From GAS188 sp963794475 (GTDB taxonomy: Bacteria > Pseudomonadota > Alphaproteobacteria > Rhizobiales > Beijerinckiaceae), in contig CAWCDW010000003.1 of NCBI GenBank assembly GCA_963794475.1, positions 434,001-498,000 on the forward strand: a stretch of DNA of 64,000 nucleotides, written 5' to 3'. Below are positions 9,284 to 17,939 of this stretch, one piece after another; within the stretch, counting starts at the first letter, position 1, and every line of letters starts with the position of its first letter. The position numbers and the translations under genes are program-made. The notes under the pieces are model-generated. The model did no database searches, was not told where the DNA came from, and saw nothing but the letters and a program-made list of their open reading frames with translations.

Positions 9284-9327
9284 CTCATCGCTCCCCCTTT
9301 TCGCGCGACAGCGTGGACCTGCGATGC

Positions 9328-9352
9328 AAAGGGGCCGGTCGCCGCCGGCCCC
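9328..9352 (-). terminator. GC-rich hairpin between flp and cpaA
   Basis: Read on the minus strand, an 8-base perfect stem GGGGCCGG / CCGGCCCC with a 6-base loop is followed by TTT. It lies 24 bases after the flp stop and before cpaA. A leaky terminator or mRNA-stabilising hairpin here would allow much more pilin than assembly protein from one promoter. The stem is seen directly; the role is inferred. Confidence 0.6.
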
Positions 9353-9376
9353 GTTACAAGGAAGACGAACGCCTGA

Positions 9377-9553
9377 TCAGTTGTTGGCGGTCGTAAGTGC
9401 GCTGCTGACGCTCGTGAACGTTGTTTTGAGCGCGGTTCCCACCGCCGTGATGGTGGCGATGATGACGACCGAGATGAGCGCCGCGATCAAACCATATTCG
9501 ATGGCCGTCGCGCCGGACTCGTCATTGACGAAACGGGAAAAAATCGGCTTCAT
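9377..9553 (-). CDS. flp: Flp-family type IVb pilin
   Basis: 58 residues. A short basic leader (MKPIFSRFVNDESG) ends in the Gly-Ala processing site, followed by ATAIEYGLIAALISVVII. This carries the Glu at +5 and the Tyr-Gly of Flp pilins, then a Thr/Ser-rich tail ending TTANN. The subunit polymerises into the Flp pilus after cleavage by CpaA. A start 15 codons upstream is possible in frame, but the inner ATG has a GGAG box at proper spacing and gives the usual length. First gene of the locus; a CtrA-like box lies about 100 bases upstream. Confidence 0.95.
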   Translation of the reverse strand: MKPIFSRFVNDESGATAIEYGLIAALISVVIIATITAVGTALKTTFTSVSSALTTANN

Positions 9554-9648
9554 TGATGGCTCCGTTTTACTGATGTTTAGTCCGCGCTTTGGCTTCATAC
9601 TGCAAGCTTAGCGTAACCCGACCTTAGTCGATGCGCCTTGAGAAGCCG

Positions 9649-9663
9649 TTAACCGGACAGTAA
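9649..9663 (-). promoter_or_regulatory. Possible CtrA box upstream of flp
   Basis: TTAA, 7 bases, GTAA: one mismatch to the CtrA consensus TTAA-N7-TTAA, 96 bases upstream of the flp start. CtrA controls pilA in Caulobacter, so the placement is sensible. The match is short and could be chance. Confidence 0.3.
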
Positions 9664-9819
9664 AAAAGCCAACTCACCTCCGAATTAGGTCCGGTGGTTA
9701 ACAGCGAGCTGACCGAATACTTGCGTTTTGACCGCCAAGAGGTGATCCGTATCGCGAGGCCTGTCGGCTCGCGGCGTCTCACGGAAAGGACGGCCGGCGC
9801 GCCGATCCGGCAGCGCGAT

Positions 9820-10257
9820 TTAGAGCCTGGTGAACACCAAACCGCAGCTCCGTTGCTCGTTACGGCTACCGCTGCCGCCGGTGCGGCCGAAACGCGCGGT
9901 GACGCTGTAGTGAATGGGCGTACCGCCCGATGCGTGGTTGAGGTTATAGGCGGGATCGCCGGCCCGGCCCGTCATGGTGAGAACAGCGGACCCGTCTTGA
10001 CCTATCCGGCCGGTCAGCCGGCCCGAGGGAACACTGTTTGGCGCGTTGTAAACCCCGACGAACTCTCCGTCGCGGACGGTCGCGGGAAACACCCAGCGGT
10101 AACCCTTGGCGCCATCGGGAGAGGAGGCGCAATCGACCGCGACTTGCCAGCTTCCGTCAAAGGCACCAGCGGCGCTAGCCGGCGCCGCGCTTGCCGGCAG
10201 AAGAATGTAAAGGCCGACACACCAGAGTATATTTTGAATATTCAACCTGAACCTCAT
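9820..10257 (-). CDS. Small secreted protein of unknown function
   Basis: 145 residues. A clear signal peptide (about 1-30, cleavage near ASAAG) is followed by a beta-rich body with FDGSWQVAVDC, VVGVYN-like and VLTMTG segments and two cysteines (near 43 and 139). The pattern 'DGSW ... C ... G.Y..V ... C' resembles small secreted beta-barrel-type proteins seen as orphans in Rhizobiales; I do not recognise a named family. It sits alone between the pilin and dapD, with an open reading frame in the opposite strand that looks like a shadow. Periplasmic location is inferred. Confidence 0.6.
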   Translation of the reverse strand: MRFRLNIQNILWCVGLYILLPASAAPASAAGAFDGSWQVAVDCASSPDGAKGYRWVFPATVRDGEFVGVYNAPNSVPSGRLTGRIGQDGSAVLTMTGRAGDPAYNLNHASGGTPIHYSVTARFGRTGGSGSRNEQRSCGLVFTRL

Positions 10258-10370
10258 CAGACATTATTGCATCTTCATGCCCTGTCCAGTGAAGCATCCC
10301 TTTTGGATTCTGTCCATAAACAAATCGTCGACTTCAACTCTTCATGAACAACACTCTCGGCGGCCGGGCC

Positions 10371-11210
10371 TCAATCGCGCAACAGCTCGTTGATGCTGGT
10401 CTTCGAGCGCGTCCGCTCGTCGACCTGCTTGACGATCACGGCGCAAGCCAGCGCGGGCCCGGCTTCACCGCTCGCGAGCGGCTTGCCGGGCAAGGTTCCC
10501 GGGACGACGACCGAATAGGGCGGCACCTCGCCGATATGTACCTTGCCGGTGTCGCGCTCCACGATCTTGGTCGAGGAGGAGATGAACACGCCCATGCCGA
10601 GCACGCTTCCCTTGCGCACTATGACGCCTTCCACGACCTCGGAGCGAGCACCGATGAAGCAATCGTCCTCGATGATGGTCGGGCCGGCTTGCAGGGGCTC
10701 GAGCACGCCGCCGATGCCCACACCGCCGGACAAATGGCAGTTCTTGCCGATCTGCGCGCATGAACCGACCGTCGCCCAGGTGTCCACCATGGTGCCGCCG
10801 TCGACATAGGCCCCGAGATTGACGAAGCTCGGCATCAGGACGACGTTCGGCGCGATGTAGGCGCCGCGCCTTACGATCGAGCCCGGCACGGCGCGAAATC
10901 CCGCCGCCGCGAATGAATTATTTCCCCAGGCGGCGAATTTCGACGGGATCTTGTCCCACCAGGCGGCGCCTCCCGGACCGCCCGGAATGATCGCCATGTC
11001 ATTGAGGCGAAAGGAAAGGAGAACGGCCTTCTTGAGCCATTGGTTCACGACCCATTGGCCGCCCTTGGGCTCTGCGACGCGCGCCTTGCCGCTGTCCAAG
11101 AGCTCGATCGCGGTCTCGACGGCGCCGCGAATCTTGCCCTTCGTCGCGGGCGTGATCTCGCCGCGCCTTTCCCAGGCATCATCAATGGTGGCGGCGAGCT
11201 CGGCGTGCAT
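10371..11210 (-). CDS. dapD: 2,3,4,5-tetrahydropyridine-2,6-dicarboxylate N-succinyltransferase
   Basis: 279 residues. It catalyses the succinyl-CoA-dependent step of the diaminopimelate/lysine pathway in the cytoplasm. An N-terminal helical domain (about 1-95) is followed by a left-handed beta-helix of hexapeptide repeats (VVLMPSFVNLGAYVDGGTMV, WATVGSCAQIGKNCHLSG, IIEDDCFIGARSEVVEG) and a C-terminal lid. The ATG at 11210 has an AGAGGAAG ribosome binding site; a start 15 codons upstream is less likely. No other dap gene is adjacent. Confidence 0.96.
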   Translation of the reverse strand: MHAELAATIDDAWERRGEITPATKGKIRGAVETAIELLDSGKARVAEPKGGQWVVNQWLKKAVLLSFRLNDMAIIPGGPGGAAWWDKIPSKFAAWGNNSFAAAGFRAVPGSIVRRGAYIAPNVVLMPSFVNLGAYVDGGTMVDTWATVGSCAQIGKNCHLSGGVGIGGVLEPLQAGPTIIEDDCFIGARSEVVEGVIVRKGSVLGMGVFISSSTKIVERDTGKVHIGEVPPYSVVVPGTLPGKPLASGEAGPALACAVIVKQVDERTRSKTSINELLRD

Positions 11211-11429
11211 GGCTTCCTCTTGATCGTTGCCCGCGCCTTTCTGAGGAGCCGGCAAGCGAAGTCAAGAGGGGGGCCACGCGTCCGCCTCGTGCGAGCTCAT
11301 CGCTCGCCAAGCCTTGTTCCCAAAAGGAAGATCATCTGACCCGATTCGGCCCGAACCACCGCCCGCTCGGATGTCGTGGCCGGACGCTGAAATCGCGAGA
11401 GCCGCCCATTCGGCTCGAGGCCCGCTCGC

Positions 11430-11637
11430 TCAGTTATTCGCTCCGGAGAGCGCGTTGCTCACGCTGGTGAAGGTCGTGCTGAGCTGCGTGCCGACAGCCG
11501 TGATGGCGCCGATAATCACGACCGAGATGAGGGCGGCAATCAAGCCGGTACTCGATCGCGGTCGCGCCGAGATCGTTTTGAATGAACGACAAGAGGAGAT
11601 CGCACTCCTCGGAGGGAAGAGACGGCATCAATTTCAT
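11430..11637 (-). pseudogene. Second Flp pilin copy with a one-base frameshift
   Basis: The first 30 residues end in NDLGATAIEY, the hallmark of an Flp prepilin cleavage site. After one extra C at about 11547 the downstream frame continues as GLIAALISVVIIGAITAVG and ends SNALSGANN followed by TGA. Both halves are therefore well conserved. Restoring the frame gives 68 residues. The N-terminal leader is longer than in the intact copy at 9377-9553. A ribosome binding site (AAGGTG) is present. Either a recent pseudogene or a sequence error; both pilin halves are seen directly. Confidence 0.75.
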
Positions 11638-11813
11638 GTGAGCACCTTCGTTCGGCTGTTGCGTCCCCTTGCACCAAGGGGGCTCGTCGGCCCGCGCGCA
11701 GAATGCACGAGACCGATTGCAGGCCCGTTAAGCGGCAGCTGAAAATTGCCGATAATTTGCGATCGTTTTCGGGCGACCGCTCGCGGATGCCGGCGCGCGG
11801 CGCGATATAGCGC

Positions 11814-12980
11814 TCAGGCCGGCATGCGCTTTTCCGTAAGCCGCGCCCAATAAGAGACGCCGGCGGAGATCGCGGCGTCGTTGAAGTCATAGGCGGGATG
11901 ATGCAGCCCGGCCGTGTCTCCATTGCCGACCAGGATCATGGCTCCAGGACGCTCGAGCAGCATATAGGAGAAATCCTCCCCGCCCATGCTCGGCTCGATG
12001 TCGGTTTGCACATTCTCGGCGCCCGCGATCTCCTGCGCGGCTTGCGCGGCGAACCCCGTCTCGGCCTCGTGGTTACGCGTCACCGGATAACCTCGTCGGT
12101 AGTCGACCTTGGCGCGCGCGCCGAAGACGGCGGCGGTTTGCTCGGCGACGCTCTTGAGGCGCTTCTCGATGAGATCTTGCACCTGCGGCTCGAGGGTTCG
12201 CACCGTGCCCCGCAGCGTCACGGTTTGCGGAATGATGTTGAAAGCCTCGCCGCCGCGCACATAGGTCACCGACAGCACGCCCGACTTCAAGGGGTCGACA
12301 TTGCGCGACACGATGCTCTGCAACGCAGTGATCATGTGCGCGGCGACGACGACAGTATCGACGCCTTCGTAAGCCTTTGCCGCGTGCGCGCCCTTTCCTT
12401 CGATCTCGATCTCGAAGCGGTCGGCGGCCGCGAGCATGGCGCCGGGCCGCAAGGCGAAATGGCCCGCCGGCAGGCCGGGCATGTTGTGCATCCCGTAGAC
12501 TTCGCGGATGCCGAAACGGTCGATCATCCCCTCCTTGACCATCATCTCGCCTCCCGCGCCGCCTTCCTCGGCGGGCTGGAAGATGACGACCGCGGTGCCG
12601 TCGAAATTGCGGGTCTCGCAGAGATATTTCGCGGCACCGAGCAGCATCGAGGTGTGGCCATCATGGCCGCAGGCGTGCATGCGGTTCGAGACCGTCGATT
12701 TGTGCGGGATGTCGGCGATCTCCTGGAGCGGCAGGCAATCCATGTCGGCGCGCATGCCGATCACCTTGCCGCTCGCGTTCTTCTTGCCGCGGATGACGCC
12801 CACCACCCCGGTCTTCGCGATGCCGGTGACGATCTCGTCGCAACCGAAGGCCTTGAGCTTCTCGGCGACGATGGCGGAGGTCCGCTTCTCTTCGTAGCCG
12901 AGCTCGGGATGGGCGTGAATGTCGCGCCGCCAAGCGGCGATCTCATCGGCAAAATCGGCGACACGATTGATGATGGGCAT
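11814..12980 (-). CDS. M20-family amidohydrolase (hippurate hydrolase / N-acyl-amino-acid deacylase type)
   Basis: 388 residues, the usual length for the HipO/AbgB-like M20D family. Metal-site blocks are visible: RRDIHAHPELGYEE near the N-terminus, MHACGHDGHTSMLLGAA near residue 105, FQPAEEGGAGGEMM near 135 and GGEDFSYML near the end. A dimerisation domain containing GKGAHAAKAYEG lies between them. It hydrolyses N-acyl or N-carbamoyl amino acids in the cytoplasm. It is divergent from the peptide ABC importer at 13402 across a 421-base gap, suggesting that imported peptides or acyl amino acids are its substrate. The open frame continues upstream but has no resemblance to the family there. Confidence 0.9.
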   Translation of the reverse strand: MPIINRVADFADEIAAWRRDIHAHPELGYEEKRTSAIVAEKLKAFGCDEIVTGIAKTGVVGVIRGKKNASGKVIGMRADMDCLPLQEIADIPHKSTVSNRMHACGHDGHTSMLLGAAKYLCETRNFDGTAVVIFQPAEEGGAGGEMMVKEGMIDRFGIREVYGMHNMPGLPAGHFALRPGAMLAAADRFEIEIEGKGAHAAKAYEGVDTVVVAAHMITALQSIVSRNVDPLKSGVLSVTYVRGGEAFNIIPQTVTLRGTVRTLEPQVQDLIEKRLKSVAEQTAAVFGARAKVDYRRGYPVTRNHEAETGFAAQAAQEIAGAENVQTDIEPSMGGEDFSYMLLERPGAMILVGNGDTAGLHHPAYDFNDAAISAGVSYWARLTEKRMPA

Positions 12981-13345
12981 GGGATTCGTACACTTTGTCT
13001 TGAGTTCACCCCGTGGTCCTTTTCCAAAAGTGGTCTCGAGCCGCTTGGATTGGAACCACGAATTGCTGCACCGCGGGCCGGGCTCCTTTGAGGGAAATGG
13101 ACCCTTGTTCAAGGGCCGAAACCGCGAACGGGCGGGAGTTTCGCGCCACTCCTCGCCGAGCGCAAGAGCACGCTTCACAGAGCACGGCTCACGAAGCGGG
13201 CCGGCAAAAGAGGTTCGTGGCGCCTGCCTGCTTCGGAGGGCCGGACGTGACCTTCCGGACGCAGGATCGGCGAGGGCAAGTTGAGATCGGACGCTGGACC
13301 AATTACGGCCGCTGGGCTTAGATGGAACGGATTTGAAAATCCCCT

Positions 13346-13380
13346 CCCCGCGTGAGACCCGTGACGGGTCTCGATCGGGG
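13346..13380 (+). promoter_or_regulatory. Strong hairpin in the leader of the peptide ABC operon
   Basis: Perfect 8-base arms GAGACCCG (13354-13361) and CGGGTCTC (13365-13372) with a 3-base loop. Outer CCCCG (13346-13350) and CGGGG (13376-13380) extend the stem. It ends 8 bases before the GGAG ribosome binding site of the first substrate-binding protein. It could control translation or protect the mRNA 5' end. The remaining part of the 421-base gap from 12981 must contain promoters for both divergent units; I see no gene in it. Confidence 0.45.
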
Positions 13381-13401
13381 CGCCTAATGGAGTTGAGCTC
13401 G

Positions 13402-15021
13402 ATGGAAAAATGGTTGACCAAAAAGGCTGGGAAGCTCGCGCTCACGGCGCTGAGCGCCGCGACGATCATCGCAGGAACCTTCCTCGCACCGGAAGCCAGC
13501 GCCAAGACCTTGCGCTTCGCCTTCCAGGGCGAATTGAAGGCCGTCGACCCTTACGCGATCAACGAGAGCTTCAGCCTCAGCGTCAACGGCTCGGTCTATG
13601 AAGGGCTGATCCGGCGCGGCCAGGACATGAAGATCGAGCCGTGCCTTGCGACAAGCTGGGAGACGCTCGATCCGCTGCATTGGCGCTTTCACTTGCGAAA
13701 GGGCGTGAAATTCCACGATGGCGAGGATTTCACCGCCGACGACGTGGTCTTCTCCGCCGATCGCGTGCACTCGGCCGGCTCGGACATCAAGAACCGCGTG
13801 CCCCTCGACGCCAAGGTGGTGAAGGTCGACGACTACACGGTCGATTTCATTCTCAAAACGCCGAACCCCTTGCTCATCAACGAGTGGGAAACTTGGGGCA
13901 TCTTCTCAAAAAAATGGTCGGAAGAGCATGGCGCGGCCGATGCCACGGCGATGAACGCGACGACGCCGCCCTACGCGGCCTTGCACGCCAATGGCACCGG
14001 CCCCTTCATGCTGGTGAGCCATGAGCCCGGCGTGAAGACCGTTTGGAAGAAGAACCCCAATTGGTGGGACACGCCCAAGCACAATATCGACGAGGTGGTG
14101 TTCACGCCGATCCCGTCCAACGCCACGCGGGTCGCCGCCCTCCTTTCAGGCGAGATCGACTGGATGGATCCGGTGCCGCTTGCCGATCAGGCGCGCGTCA
14201 ACGCCAATCCCGGAACGGAAGTCCTTGCGGGGCCGGAGATCCGCACCATTTTTCTCGGCTTCGACCAGATCAGGCCCGAGCTCGGCCATTCGAATGTGAA
14301 GGGCAAGAACCCGTTCAAGGACGTTCGCGTGCGCAAGGCCTTTTATCAGGCAATCGACGAGGAGGCGATCAAGACCAAGGTGATGCGCGGCCTTGCAACT
14401 CCCACCGCCTTGATGATCGCGCCTTCACTCTATTCGGAATCGAAGGACTTCAAGCGCATCGCCTTCGATCCCGAAGCCTCGAAGAAACTGCTCGCCGAAG
14501 CCGGCTATCCGGAAGGCTTCGAGGTGCAGATGAATTGCCCGAACGACCGCTACGTCAATGACGAGGCGATCTGCCAGGCGGTCGTCGGCATGCTGGCGCG
14601 CATCGGCGTGAAGATCGACCTTCTTTCCGAGCCCAAATCGAAGTTCTTCGCCCGCATCACCGCAGCAGGCGGATATGATTCCTCGTTCTACCTGCTCGGT
14701 TGGACGCCTTCCACGCTCGAGAGCTACAACGTTTTCCAATACATCATCGGTTGCCGCGACGAGAAGGGCAACGGCGGAGGCAATAACGTCGGCGGCTATT
14801 GCAACCCGAAGGTCGACCAGCTCGCCAAGGAGGCGCTGCAAGAGCCCGATCAGGAGAAGCGCGACGATGTCTTCAAGCAGGCCTGGCAGATCTCCTTATT
14901 CGACGACGTGTCCTATATCCCGCTCCACCAGCAAGCGCTGGCCTGGGGCGTGTCGAAGAAGACCCATGTCGTGCAACGCCCGGACAATTATTACATCTTT
15001 TCCTGGGTGAAGATGGACTGA
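13402..15021 (+). CDS. Peptide-type ABC transporter substrate-binding protein (SBP family 5), copy 1
   Basis: 539 residues. A signal peptide (about 1-34, ending ASA) is followed by a mature family-5 binding protein: NGSVYEGLIRR, PCLATSWETLDPLHWRFHLR, GVKFHDGEDFTADDVVFS and FKDVRVRKAFYQAIDEEAI. It is periplasmic and delivers di- or oligopeptides or similar solutes to the permeases encoded downstream. The ATG at 13402 has GGAG 9 bases upstream; an ATG five codons earlier is possible. A highly similar second copy follows in tandem after 175 bases that hold no gene. Confidence 0.93.
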   Translation: MEKWLTKKAGKLALTALSAATIIAGTFLAPEASAKTLRFAFQGELKAVDPYAINESFSLSVNGSVYEGLIRRGQDMKIEPCLATSWETLDPLHWRFHLRKGVKFHDGEDFTADDVVFSADRVHSAGSDIKNRVPLDAKVVKVDDYTVDFILKTPNPLLINEWETWGIFSKKWSEEHGAADATAMNATTPPYAALHANGTGPFMLVSHEPGVKTVWKKNPNWWDTPKHNIDEVVFTPIPSNATRVAALLSGEIDWMDPVPLADQARVNANPGTEVLAGPEIRTIFLGFDQIRPELGHSNVKGKNPFKDVRVRKAFYQAIDEEAIKTKVMRGLATPTALMIAPSLYSESKDFKRIAFDPEASKKLLAEAGYPEGFEVQMNCPNDRYVNDEAICQAVVGMLARIGVKIDLLSEPKSKFFARITAAGGYDSSFYLLGWTPSTLESYNVFQYIIGCRDEKGNGGGNNVGGYCNPKVDQLAKEALQEPDQEKRDDVFKQAWQISLFDDVSYIPLHQQALAWGVSKKTHVVQRPDNYYIFSWVKMD

Positions 15022-15196
15022 CGCTCGTGCGATGCGCCACCACGTCGCGGCGGCGCGCGCAAGCAAGCCCGACGAAACGGCCCGATCGACCCAAAGGCTT
15101 GCCTCCCGAGGCGCTGGGCTCGAAGCTTGGCCCCGAGATGCGGGACCGATGCAAAGACGCTAAAAAGAAACGCTAAAAGAAGACAGGGAGGCCGAT

Positions 15197-16842
15197 ATGC
15201 TGCTCGAAATGATGGCGCCATGCGCGGCCTTCACGAGGCGCGTGGCTGTCGCTTCGAGGCTGGCGCTCGCGTTTGCGGGCGGAGCCCTTCTCGCGGTCAC
15301 GGCGCTCGTTCCCGACGCCGAGGCGAAAACGCTGCGTTTCGCCTTCCAGGGCGAGCTCAAGGCGGTCGACCCTTATGCGTTGATGGAATCGTTCAGCCTG
15401 GCGATGGGCAGCGCGGTCTATGAGGGGCTCGTCCGCCGTGGCCCCGATCTCAAGATCGAGCCTTGCCTGGCGACGAGCTGGGAAACGCTCGACCCGCTGC
15501 ATTGGCGCTTCCATCTGCGCAAGGGCGTCAAATTCCACGGCGGCGAGGATTTCACCGCCGACGATGTCGTCTTCTCGGCACAGCGACTCCACACGCAGGG
15601 CTCCGATATCAAGAACCTCGTGGCGCCCGACACGAAGGTCGTGAAGGTCGATGACTACACCGTCGACTTCATCCTCACGCATCCCGATCCGCTCCTCATG
15701 GCGCAATGGGAGAGCTGGGGCATCTTCTCGAAGAAATGGTCGGAAGAGCATGGCGCGACCGAAGCCACCGCCATGAACGCGACCACACCCCCTATGCAGC
15801 CCTGCACGCCAACGGCACCGGCCCGTTCATCCTGGTGAGCCACGAGCCTGGCGTGAAGACCGTTTGGAAGAAAAATCCCAATTGGTGGGACACGCCCAAG
15901 CACAATCTCGATGAGGTGGTGTTCACGCCCATTCCCTCGAACGCGACCCGGGTCGCGGCGCTTCTTTCAGGCGAGATCGATTGGATGGACCCGGTGCCGC
16001 TTCCCGATCAGGCGCGCGTCAACGCCAATCCGGGCACGCAAGTCCTCGCCGGGCCTGAGCTTCGCACCATCTTCCTCGGCTTCGACCAGATGCGGCCCGA
16101 ACTCGGCCATTCGAGCGTGAAGGGCAAGAACCCGTTCAAGGATGTGCGCGTCCGCAAGGCCTTCTACCAAGCGATCGACGAGGAGGCGATCAAGACCAAG
16201 GTGATGCGCGGGCTTGCGGCGCCGGCGCCGCTGATGATCGCGCCTTCGCTCTATTCGGAATCGAAGGACTTCAAGCGCATGCCGTTCGATCCCGAAGCCT
16301 CGAAGAAGCTTCTCGCGGAGGCCGGTTACCCGGACGGCTTTGAAGTGCAGCTCGATTGCCCGAATGATCGTTACGTCAATGACGAGGCGATCTGCCAAGC
16401 GGTTGTCGGCATGCTGGCGCGCGTCGGCGTCAAGGTCGATCTCGTCGCGGAGCCGAAATCCAAATTCTTCGCGCGCATCCTCGCGGTCGGCGGTTACGAT
16501 ACGTCCTTCTATCTCCTCGGTTGGACGCCGGCGACCTACGAAAGCTACAACGTGTTCCAGTATAATATTCAGTGCCGGGACGAGAAGGGCAATGGCGGCC
16601 ACAACAACATCGGCGGCTATTGCAACCCGAAGGTGGACGAGCTCGCCAATGCGGCACTGCAGGAGGCGGACCAGGAAAAGCGTGACGACATCTTCAAACA
16701 GGCTTGGCAGATCGCGCTCTTCGACGATGTGGGCTTCATCCCGCTGCATCAGCAGGCGCTGGCCTGGGGCGTGTCGAAGAAGGTGCACGTCATCCAGCGC
16801 CCCGACAATTTCTATGTCTTTGCCTGGGTGAAGATGGATTGA
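15197..16842 (+). pseudogene. Peptide-type SBP family 5, tandem copy 2, one-base frameshift
   Basis: Close paralogue of the gene before it (same KTLRFAFQGELKAVDPYA mature start, same IPSNATRVAALLSGEIDWMD block). The first frame runs to the motif MNATTPP. It breaks at a run of five C (15788-15792) where copy 1 indicates six coding positions. The next frame resumes at YAALHANGTGPFILVSHEPG and runs to the end. Restoring one base gives 548 residues with signal peptide. A GGGAGG ribosome binding site precedes the ATG. A sequence error in the homopolymer is as likely as a true pseudogene; divergence from copy 1 suggests a different ligand. Confidence 0.85.
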
Positions 16843-16951
16843 GGCCGATGCGGGTGGGTGGTATCCGGGCCTTGCGCTTCCGGTTCCGGCGAAGGATCCC
16901 TCCGGCCGAAGGGCGGAAGCGATTCGCGACGAACCAAGGGGCTGTTCTTCG

Positions 16952-17932
16952 ATGATCGCCTTCATCATCCGTCGCCTCTTCGCCTCGATCGGCGTGCTGA
17001 TCGCGGTCGGCCTCATCGCGTTCCTGTTGTTTCGCTATATCGGCGACCCGGTAAACCAGATGGTCGGCATCGAGACGCCTGAAAGCGAGCGTGTGGCGCT
17101 GCGTCAGCAGCTCGGGCTCAACGATCCCGCAATCGTGCAGGCGTTCCGCTTTCTCGGAAACGCGGCGCGATTCAATTTCGGTATCTCCTATCAATTCAAG
17201 CAGCCGGTTTCCGACCTCATCGGGGCCCGCATGCCGGCGACACTCGAGCTCGCCTTCGTCGCCTCGATCCTCTCGCTTCTCGCCGGCATCCCGATGGGCG
17301 TGTACACCGCCTTGCACCGCAGGAGCCCGGTCGCCAAGCTGTTCGAGGCGCTTTCTCTCGTCGGCATTTCGCTCCCGACCTTCCTGATCGGCATCCTCCT
17401 CATCTATCTGTTCTCGGTGACGCTCGGCTGGCTTCCTTCCTTCGGGCGCGGGGACGTGGTGCACATCGGCTCCTGGTGGACGACGGGGCTTCTCACGGCG
17501 TCCGGCCTCAAGGCCATCATCATGCCGGCGATCACGCTCGCGCTCTTCCAGATGACGCTCATCATGCGGCTCGTGCGCGCCGAGATGCTGGAAGTGCTGC
17601 GCGCCGATTACATCCGCTTCGCGCGAGCGCGCGGCCTCTCCGAGCGTAAGGTGCATTTCCGCCACGCGCTCAAGAACACGCTCGTGCCGGTGATCACGGT
17701 CGTCGGCCTGCAGCTCGGCTCGATCGTCGCCTTCTCCATCATCACCGAGACGGTGTTCTCCTGGCCGGGCATGGGACAGCTCTTCCTGCAATCGGTGCAG
17801 AACGTCGATATCCCGATCATGGCGGCCTATCTCCTGTTCATCGCCTTCCTTTTCGTGATCATCAACCTCGTCGTCGATCTGCTCTACGCGGCCGTCGACC
17901 CGCGCCTGCGCGCCGCTATCCATGGAGCTTGA
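16952..17932 (+). CDS. Peptide-type ABC transporter permease (DppB-like)
   Basis: 326 residues with six predicted membrane segments starting MIAFIIRRLFASIGVLIAVG. The transmembrane-type inner-membrane signature is visible: EMLEVLRADYIRFARARGLSERKVHFRHALKN, containing the EAA loop that contacts the ATPases. It forms the channel with the DppC-like protein. It follows the second binding protein by 109 bases and is followed by the next permease after 7 bases. Confidence 0.93.
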   Translation: MIAFIIRRLFASIGVLIAVGLIAFLLFRYIGDPVNQMVGIETPESERVALRQQLGLNDPAIVQAFRFLGNAARFNFGISYQFKQPVSDLIGARMPATLELAFVASILSLLAGIPMGVYTALHRRSPVAKLFEALSLVGISLPTFLIGILLIYLFSVTLGWLPSFGRGDVVHIGSWWTTGLLTASGLKAIIMPAITLALFQMTLIMRLVRAEMLEVLRADYIRFARARGLSERKVHFRHALKNTLVPVITVVGLQLGSIVAFSIITETVFSWPGMGQLFLQSVQNVDIPIMAAYLLFIAFLFVIINLVVDLLYAAVDPRLRAAIHGA

Positions 17933-17939
17933 CTGAAAG

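Noticed and set aside
9649..9663. A stronger claim that CtrA controls flp
   Set aside because: Only one short near-match box; kept only as a low-confidence feature.
9694..10347. Long open frame on the plus strand opposite the small secreted protein
   Set aside because: The minus-strand frame has a signal peptide and the plus-strand frame shows no domain and low-complexity composition; it is a shadow.
12981..13505. Upstream in-frame extension of the M20 gene
   Set aside because: No similarity to the family and overlaps the divergent promoter region; the internal ATG gives the normal start.
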